In this document: positions 58,558-64,000 of the stretch, one piece after another
How positions within the stretch are numbered: position 1 is the first letter of the stretch
How the letters are laid out: every line of letters starts with the position of its first letter
Origin: Chryseobacterium sp. MA9
GTDB taxonomy: Bacteria > Bacteroidota > Bacteroidia > Flavobacteriales > Weeksellaceae
Direction of reading: 5' to 3'
Assembly: GCF_024399315.1 (NCBI RefSeq)
Contig: NZ_CP075170.1
Location: 4,216,001-4,280,000, forward strand
DNA: 64,000 nucleotides
Notes under the pieces: model-generated
What the model saw: the letters and a program-made list of their open reading frames with translations, nothing else
What the model was told of the DNA's origin: nothing
The model's database searches: none
Position numbers and translations under genes: made by a program

Positions 58558-60213
58558 TTAATGTCCTTTTTCTTTCATGATTTTGTTCAGTCTTTTTAAC
58601 ATAGAAAGACCTAAAAGTGTAGCAAATATTAACAAACCGAAGTTAACAAGGAAGTAATTCGTCTTGTTTTCGTAATTATACCACGTACTTGCCAGGATTC
58701 CGGAAAGCTTATTTCCCACAGAGTTGGCCAGGAAGAATCCTCCCATCATCAATGCAGTAATCCTTGCAGGAGAGAGCTTGGATACAAAGGAAAGTCCCAT
58801 TGGAGACAAGCATAATTCCCCGATGGTAATTACTCCATAGCTGGCAACAAGCCATAGAGGAGATACTTTTACAGCTCCGTTATCTCCGGCCATCACTGCT
58901 AAAACCATTACCAGACAGGAAAGCCCTGAAATAAATAGTCCTAAAACAATTTTGGTAGGCGTCAAAGGCTCTTTTCCTTTTCTTCTCAACAATGCCCAGA
59001 ACCCTACGATCACTGGAGTCAGGGCAATTACCCAGAATGGATTGATAGACTGGAATAATTCCGTATTGTACAGGTATACTTTATTCTCAGGGGTTTTCTC
59101 AAGGGTAGCACGCTGTTCAGGAGATATGTTTTTAAAATAAACATCTTTCCCCATTTCTTTCTTAGTCTCTCCCTTGTCATCCTTTTGAGATCTGAACTGA
59201 TTGTCATAAACCGGAGTTTCTTTGTTTTCATAGCTCTTACCTTCCACCATATAAATATCTTCCAATGGTTTTTCAATAGAAGCAGGAACACTTCTGTCTG
59301 TATAATAATTCGCCCATCTTGTCAAAGCTGTACCATTCTGTTTGAAAACAGCCCAGAAGAACATACTGATCAGGAATACAGAAAGTAATGCTCCGATAGA
59401 AGCTTTTTCATCAGGTTTAGCTTTAAAGTAAAGAGAGGCGTAAAAATAAATAACAGGAATACAGGCAAAAATAAAGGCATCCGTACTGTCACTTCCAAAA
59501 ATATTGTTAGGAACAAACCAGCCTATGGCTCCGGCAATAATGGCAGGAACAAATACTTTAAGCATAATTTCCGAAAGTTTGGTATCTCCTTCCTGTACAG
59601 GTTTCATCTGTGCCGCATGGATATAATGCTTTCTTCCGATGGTAAAAATCACCATACCAATAAGCATTCCCACTCCGGCAGTGATGAAGGCCTCACCCCA
59701 GCCAAATTTATTACGCATAAATGCAGCAATAATGTTACAGATAAATGCTCCGATATTGATTCCCATGTAGAAAATATTATATCCGGAGTCTTTATTAGCT
59801 TTATAAGGCTCTTCAGAATAAAGGTTTCCTAATAGTGTTGAGATAGTAGGTTTAAAGAAACCATTTCCAATAATAATTAATGCCAATGATGCATAAAACA
59901 GAGGCAAATCTTTAAACACTCCCATTCCTATATATCCGGCAGCCATTAAAAAGCCTCCCAGATAAATAGATTTAATATATCCTAAAACTCTGTCTGCCAG
60001 GAATCCACCAATGAAGGGAGTCAGATAAGTTAAGGCAATATAAGTTCCGAAAATATCATCAGCAGTTTTATCCGGAAGTCCAAGTCCGCCTTTCATACCA
60101 GTAGGCTCAATAACATACAGAACAAAGATTCCAAGAATCAGGTAATACCCGAAACGCTCCCACATCTCTGTAAAAAAGAGGAAGGGCAGCCCTTTAGGAT
60201 GTTTAGTCTTCAT
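58558..60213 (-). CDS. POT-family peptide:H+ symporter 3
   Basis: A 551-residue transporter from ATG 60213 (MKTKHPKGLPFLFFTEMWERF); the TTG start further up is unlikely. It has the ExxER motif, FFKPTISTLLGNLYSEEPYKANKDSGYNIFYMGINIGAF, and a long hydrophilic insertion at about 315-385 (VPASIEKPLEDIYMVEG, then YDNQFRSQKDDKGETKKEMGKDVYF), probably an extramembrane loop or module seen in some bacterial POTs. Confidence 0.92.
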   Translation of the reverse strand: MKTKHPKGLPFLFFTEMWERFGYYLILGIFVLYVIEPTGMKGGLGLPDKTADDIFGTYIALTYLTPFIGGFLADRVLGYIKSIYLGGFLMAAGYIGMGVFKDLPLFYASLALIIIGNGFFKPTISTLLGNLYSEEPYKANKDSGYNIFYMGINIGAFICNIIAAFMRNKFGWGEAFITAGVGMLIGMVIFTIGRKHYIHAAQMKPVQEGDTKLSEIMLKVFVPAIIAGAIGWFVPNNIFGSDSTDAFIFACIPVIYFYASLYFKAKPDEKASIGALLSVFLISMFFWAVFKQNGTALTRWANYYTDRSVPASIEKPLEDIYMVEGKSYENKETPVYDNQFRSQKDDKGETKKEMGKDVYFKNISPEQRATLEKTPENKVYLYNTELFQSINPFWVIALTPVIVGFWALLRRKGKEPLTPTKIVLGLFISGLSCLVMVLAVMAGDNGAVKVSPLWLVASYGVITIGELCLSPMGLSFVSKLSPARITALMMGGFFLANSVGNKLSGILASTWYNYENKTNYFLVNFGLLIFATLLGLSMLKRLNKIMKEKGH

Positions 60214-60477
60214 ATATTCAATTTTCAAATTTCCCAAAAATAGGTTTTTAATTTTAATTGATAAAATAAATAATACGGGCGTGAATGATTAATGAAATAA
60301 ATAAGAAATATGAATGTGCATAAGGGTTTTCTCTGTTTAAAAACTTGTACATATTTCACAAATTAAAATACAATGAATAAACATAAAACATGCATATGTA
60401 TTTCCTTTCTGAGTGATATTTGTTTTCTATTTTCGCCAATGTCAATAGTGACATATCATTATAAAAAAAACATTTTT

Positions 60478-60678
60478 ATGAAAAAAATCAATTTAAAAAA
60501 ATTGAAAGGAAGCTTATCCAGAAATGAGCTAAAAACAATTAAGGGAGGTCTAAGATTTGAAAGTTCTGTAGACGATTCATCAGTAGATATGGGATGTGGA
60601 TGTACAAACGCCGCTTGTGCAAATACTCATAATGGTAATGGTGATTCATATTGCAATGGTACTTTTTGTTGTGGGTAA
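60478..60678 (+). CDS. Gly-Gly-leader Cys-rich peptide (bacteriocin-like)
   Basis: A 66-residue precursor. KKLKGSLSRNELKTIKGG is a double-glycine leader of the type cut by C39 peptidases. The remaining peptide LRFESSVDDSSVDMGCGCTN, then AACANTHNGNGDSYCNGTFCCG, has six Cys. The start at 60478 is preferred; an ATG at 60373 in frame would put a non-leader segment in front. The next gene encodes a C39-like/VKOR/thioredoxin fusion, which fits a disulfide-bonded secreted peptide. No ABC exporter or cyclase is in view. Confidence 0.7.
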   Translation: MKKINLKKLKGSLSRNELKTIKGGLRFESSVDDSSVDMGCGCTNAACANTHNGNGDSYCNGTFCCG

Positions 60679-60750
60679 TCAGTGTAAATTTTTTAAAATG
60701 ACAACAGGAAACTGTTGCTATTTTTTTGAAATATAAAAAGATATATTAAA

Positions 60751-62313
60751 ATGACACGCAAAAGTTATACTGCTGTTATCAATTATCTGGATGATAATAA
60801 AATACGTATTGATAAGGATGAGTTTGAATTTCAATTGGAAGGGCATCCTGATTTTCCAAGTCTTCTGGCATTTTCTGATGCTTTACACTTTTTCAATATT
60901 GAAAATTACAGTTACAGAATTGATAATGATGAAAAAGATATTTTACCTGAGAATTTTTTGGCTTTAGTAGAAGGAGAACTGGCTATTGTAAACAATAAAA
61001 ATAACAAAATAACAGTCAATGGTTCTCCAACAGAAGATTTTTTTTCAGAATGGGAGAATATAATACTGGTTGTATATCACTCTGAGGAGCAGCCCCTCAC
61101 AAAATCAAAATTTGAGTATACCTATATTAATTGGGGAATTGTAGCTCTGTTATTTCTGCTTCTTTTCGGATATGACTCATCTAATCTGGTTTTGAAATTG
61201 ATCTTTGTGGCTACTGGTCTCATCGGATTTATTTTTGCCTGTGAAGCATATAAAAAAACTCATGGAAAAGGAACATTTATACCGGTTGGAGTTTGTAAAA
61301 GTAATTACCTGAATACCGATTGTGATTTGGTTTTTAATTCAAAAAAATGGAAGATTTTTAACAAAATAGATTTGTCAGAAGTTTCACTGCTGTTTTTTAC
61401 CAGTCAAATAGTGTGTTTTATTTTATTTAGCCTGATAAAGAATATTGAATTCTTTTTTGATATCTATCGATATGGGTTATTTGCCTTCCTACCAGTTGCT
61501 TTTTTATCATTATTCTATCAGATATTTATTGTTAAAAAATATTGTCCTGTCTGCCTGGTAATCATAGTTTCTGTATGTATTCAGCTGATAACTGCCAATC
61601 TTATTTTCTTTATGAGTAAAAAAATTGAAGGTAGTGCTGTGGCCTTATTTTTAATTGGTTGTTTGGGGTCACTCATCGTTCTGCTGAACCTTAGAATGAA
61701 AAATAGGAATGCACAGAAAGATGAAAATACCCTTAAAAAGAATTTGAAATTCAGGAGAAATTATCAGTTTTTCAAAAATAATCTGTCTTTGCAGAAAAGG
61801 TTGATAGATAAAGATTTTTCAAGTGCTTTTGTGTTTGGTAATCAGAAGGCAGATCAAACTTTGACCTTTGTTACCAATCCTTTTTGCAAACATTGTAAAG
61901 AATTTTATCCTGTTTTTCTAAAGCTGGTTAAAAAGTATTCTGACGAACTGAGAATCAATATATACTTTGATGTAGATCTTAGCAGAGAGGATTTGGATAA
62001 TAGAACGGTTCACTTAAATCTTACCAATATTTATATGAACAGCGAAAATAAAGTAGAATTTTTAGAAGCTCTAAGTAATTGGTATGACGTTCAGGGGTAT
62101 AGTAAGAATAAAAATGAATGGTATAAAAAATATTCTAAATATTTTGGAAATTCAGAGAATGCGCTTGAATTGTTAAAAGGACACGAAAAATGGGTAAGCA
62201 GCAATAGTGTGCATTTTACACCTAATATTTTTATCAACGATATGGAATATCCGCTTCAGTATGAGAGAGCAGATCTGGAGTTTTTTATTCCTGAATTTTT
62301 ATCTGAAAATTAA
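60751..62313 (+). CDS. C39-like / VKOR / thioredoxin fusion protein
   Basis: A 520-residue membrane protein. Residues 1-110 resemble a C39-like peptidase domain (YLDDNKIRIDKDEFEFQLEG, then HPDFPSLLAFSDALHFFNIE), with the catalytic Cys not seen. Residues about 125-315 form a VKOR-like helical bundle with CKSNYLNTDCDLV and KKYCPVCLV (CPVC active site). Residues about 350-515 form a DsbA-type thioredoxin domain with NPFCKHCKEFYPVFLK (CKHC) and HFTPNIFIND cis-Pro region. Such fusions oxidise exported peptides using quinone. It lies 72 nt after the Cys-rich peptide gene. Confidence 0.82.
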   Translation: MTRKSYTAVINYLDDNKIRIDKDEFEFQLEGHPDFPSLLAFSDALHFFNIENYSYRIDNDEKDILPENFLALVEGELAIVNNKNNKITVNGSPTEDFFSEWENIILVVYHSEEQPLTKSKFEYTYINWGIVALLFLLLFGYDSSNLVLKLIFVATGLIGFIFACEAYKKTHGKGTFIPVGVCKSNYLNTDCDLVFNSKKWKIFNKIDLSEVSLLFFTSQIVCFILFSLIKNIEFFFDIYRYGLFAFLPVAFLSLFYQIFIVKKYCPVCLVIIVSVCIQLITANLIFFMSKKIEGSAVALFLIGCLGSLIVLLNLRMKNRNAQKDENTLKKNLKFRRNYQFFKNNLSLQKRLIDKDFSSAFVFGNQKADQTLTFVTNPFCKHCKEFYPVFLKLVKKYSDELRINIYFDVDLSREDLDNRTVHLNLTNIYMNSENKVEFLEALSNWYDVQGYSKNKNEWYKKYSKYFGNSENALELLKGHEKWVSSNSVHFTPNIFINDMEYPLQYERADLEFFIPEFLSEN

Positions 62314-62321
62314 AATTAATT

Positions 62322-63134
62322 ATGAAAAATTTACTATTTATACTACTGGGAACATGCATGATGTTTTCCCAGAATAACAGGTTCATCTATGAGGTAAAAT
62401 ATAAGAAAGATTCAATTTCAAAGTATATTACCAAAGAAAATCATTATTTGGATATCACAAAAGAGGATATAGCTTACTATAATAGATTGTATTTTATTAA
62501 TGATTCATTAGATCTTCATGGTTTTAAAGATTATAGGTTAACTTCGTTTCTCATTAAAAAGAAAAATAATAATTCATATCAAAATTATGAATACATTGGT
62601 GATGTGAACTTCTATAAAATTAACGAAAAAGCAGAGCAAAATTGGAAAATTTCAGACAGTATTAAAATATTTGGAGGTTATCAGGTTCAAAAAGCTGTAA
62701 CGGAGTTTGGTGGAAGAAGCTGGGTAGCATGGTTTTCCAAAGATATCCCAGTTTCTTACGGACCCTATAAATTTAATGGTTTACCTGGTTTGATCATGGA
62801 GCTCTATGACACAAAAAAAGATTATTACTTTAAAGTTATCAAAAGTGAAAAAATTACGGAAGGTTATCAACGTATTTCATTGAAAAACTCTATGTCCAGA
62901 GCAGTCCCTATTACTCAGAAAGAACTTGATAAATTAAAATTAGATCTTTATTCCAATCCTTTTAAATATGTTTTAAATGGAACTTTGACGATTCCTGAAG
63001 GAAAAAAGTTACTGCTTGATGACGGTACAATTCTTACAAAAGAAGAGCTGAAACCTGCTGAAGCCAATGAAAGAAAAAAAATAAAAGCCTTTAATAATCC
63101 TATAGAACTGGATAAAGCGGTAAAATATCCTTGA
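62322..63134 (+). CDS. GLPGLI-family exported protein
   Basis: A 270-residue protein with a signal peptide (MKNLLFILLGTCMMFSQ). The namesake motif occurs in VSYGPYKFNGLPGLIMELYD, preceded by VTEFGGRSWVAWFSKDIP. The GLPGLI family is specific to Bacteroidota and of unknown function, often in multi-copy near secreted-peptide genes. It follows the fusion gene by 8 nt in the same operon. Confidence 0.85.
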   Translation: MKNLLFILLGTCMMFSQNNRFIYEVKYKKDSISKYITKENHYLDITKEDIAYYNRLYFINDSLDLHGFKDYRLTSFLIKKKNNNSYQNYEYIGDVNFYKINEKAEQNWKISDSIKIFGGYQVQKAVTEFGGRSWVAWFSKDIPVSYGPYKFNGLPGLIMELYDTKKDYYFKVIKSEKITEGYQRISLKNSMSRAVPITQKELDKLKLDLYSNPFKYVLNGTLTIPEGKKLLLDDGTILTKEELKPAEANERKKIKAFNNPIELDKAVKYP

Positions 63135-63147
63135 TGAATATGCTAAT

Positions 63148-63183
63148 AAAAATCCCTTTCAGAACCTCTGAAAGGGATTTTGT
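63148..63183. terminator. Bidirectional terminator
   Basis: AAATCCCTTTCAG and CTGAAAGGGATTT pair around AACCT, between the convergent GLPGLI and peptidase genes. Confidence 0.87.
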
Positions 63184-63200
63184 TAGATCTAAATTTGATA

Positions 63201-64000
63201 TTATAGATTATTCAAAATAAAATCAGTCATTTTCTGGTATAACTGAGGTCTCGTCTGCCCACCATAAATTCCGTGGTTTTTATCGGGATAAGCCATGAAA
63301 TCAAACTGCTTTTTGTTTTGAATCAAAGCTTCGGAGAATTCCATAGAATTCTGGAAGTGAACATTATCATCAGCTGTTCCGTGAATCAGAAGGAATTTAC
63401 CTTTCAACAGGTTTGCATATTCTGTAGGAGAGTTTTTATCATATCCATCAGGATTTTCCTGAGGAGTTCTCATAAATCTTTCTGTGTATACAGAGTCGTA
63501 ATATCTCCAGTTGGTTACCGGTGCTACAGCAATTCCCATTTTGAAAACATCTGCTCCTTTAGTCATTGCTAAGCTGGTCATATAACCACCGAAACTCCAT
63601 CCGAACATTCCGATTCTGCTTTTATCAACATAAGATTGGTTTCCAAACCACTTGGCTGCAGTGATCTGATCTTCAATCTCATATTTACCTAAATTCATAT
63701 ACGTTACTTTCTTGTATTTTGCTCCTTTGTACCCGGTTCCACGTCCGTCTACACAAGCTACAATATACCCTTTTTGTACAAGGTGATTAAACCACATTGC
63801 ATTTCCGTTGTCCCAGGAGTTGGCAACCTGCTGAGATCCTGGCCCGGAATACTGGAACATAAATAAAGGATACTTTTTATTCGGATCAAAATTTTTAGGC
63901 TTCATGATCCATGCATTCATCTGATCACCAACAGCATTAGGAATGGTGATGAATTCTTTTTCAACAAAATTATCCGTTTTTAATTTCTGTAACTGATCAT
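63201..64000 (-). CDS. Prolyl oligopeptidase (S9/DPP4-like), 5' part outside the window
   Basis: The frame is open to the window end, so only the C-terminal catalytic domain is present. NAWIMKPKNFDPNKKYPLFMFQYSGPGSQQV leads into GMFGWSFGGYMTSLAM with the nucleophile Ser (GWSFGG), HGTADDNVHFQNS with the Asp, and YPDKNHGIYGGQTR with the His. The order and the spacing match dipeptidyl peptidase IV-type S9 enzymes, exported aminodipeptidases in Bacteroidota. The N-terminal propeller and any signal peptide are not visible. Confidence 0.9.
   Translation of the reverse strand, partial: DQLQKLKTDNFVEKEFITIPNAVGDQMNAWIMKPKNFDPNKKYPLFMFQYSGPGSQQVANSWDNGNAMWFNHLVQKGYIVACVDGRGTGYKGAKYKKVTYMNLGKYEIEDQITAAKWFGNQSYVDKSRIGMFGWSFGGYMTSLAMTKGADVFKMGIAVAPVTNWRYYDSVYTERFMRTPQENPDGYDKNSPTEYANLLKGKFLLIHGTADDNVHFQNSMEFSEALIQNKKQFDFMAYPDKNHGIYGGQTRPQLYQKMTDFILNNL

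Noticed and set aside
1..64000. CRISPR array or prophage
   Set aside because: No regularly spaced repeats, integrase, or phage structural genes were seen.

Overview
The window is AT-rich chromosomal DNA from a member of the Bacteroidota, most likely Chryseobacterium or a close Flavobacteriia relative. The evidence is repeated TAnnTTTG -7 promoter elements, a PorZ-type type IX secretion protein next to recO, a GLPGLI-family protein, POT peptide transporters in tandem, and a pair of HTH proteins (12610-13388) of a kind I know from Chryseobacterium and Elizabethkingia. The first and last genes are cut by the window edges. I see no true tRNA or rRNA gene, no CRISPR array and no complete insertion sequence.

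Layout. 1-2.5 kb: a GyrB-like ATPase fragment, then a MarR / degenerate GIY-YIG / alpha-beta hydrolase operon. 2.8-7.0 kb: a DUF6493 plus SWIM zinc-finger pair. 7.9-12.6 kb: the most unusual part, a TROVE (Ro60/Rsr-like) gene, a DUF6584 membrane protein, a small basic protein, a SUKH/SMI1 protein and six Y-RNA-like units. At least four of these units carry a T arm and an acceptor-like hairpin in circularly permuted order. Three promoters here share the palindrome TRCGYAAAAAGAWTGCGYA exactly 9 nt before the -7 element. 14-15.5 kb: a SulP transporter. 15.7-18.1 kb: a second-type EF-G whose leader holds a 24-codon ORF and mutually exclusive terminator and antiterminator helices. 18.4-24.4 kb: a seven-gene ter (TerD/TelA/TerC) stress cluster.

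24.7-33 kb: small regulatory and stress units (TetR plus NTF2-like; a catalase-like protein; FKBP; Rrf2 plus an NAD(P)-binding oxidoreductase sharing one operator; an MBL-fold protein; two lipoproteins; an M23 peptidase). 33-44 kb: central metabolism and accessory enzymes (gpsA, mqo, an ANT(6)-like nucleotidyltransferase, a cholesterol-oxidase-like GMC enzyme, DUF1684, an SDR, a GH63-like glucosidase). 43.9-54.8 kb: recO, porZ, a 5'-nucleotidase split into two genes, dapA, GNAT, AraC plus a pseudo-receiver, recG and a periplasmic thioredoxin. 54.9-60.2 kb: three tandem POT peptide:H+ symporters with a nuclease-gene remnant between them. 60.5-63.1 kb: a Gly-Gly-leader Cys-rich peptide, a C39-like/VKOR/thioredoxin fusion and a GLPGLI protein. 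63.2 kb to the end: the 3' part of a DPP4-like peptidase.

How parts work together. The TROVE locus looks like one regulon that makes a Ro-like protein and several structured RNAs for it. The Rrf2 and TetR genes appear autoregulated by palindromes over their -33 regions. The 60 kb cluster pairs a secreted Cys-rich peptide with a predicted disulfide-forming enzyme. Several CDS starts were moved downstream of the longest possible ORF, because the extra N-termini overlap promoter elements or use TTG/GTG codons.
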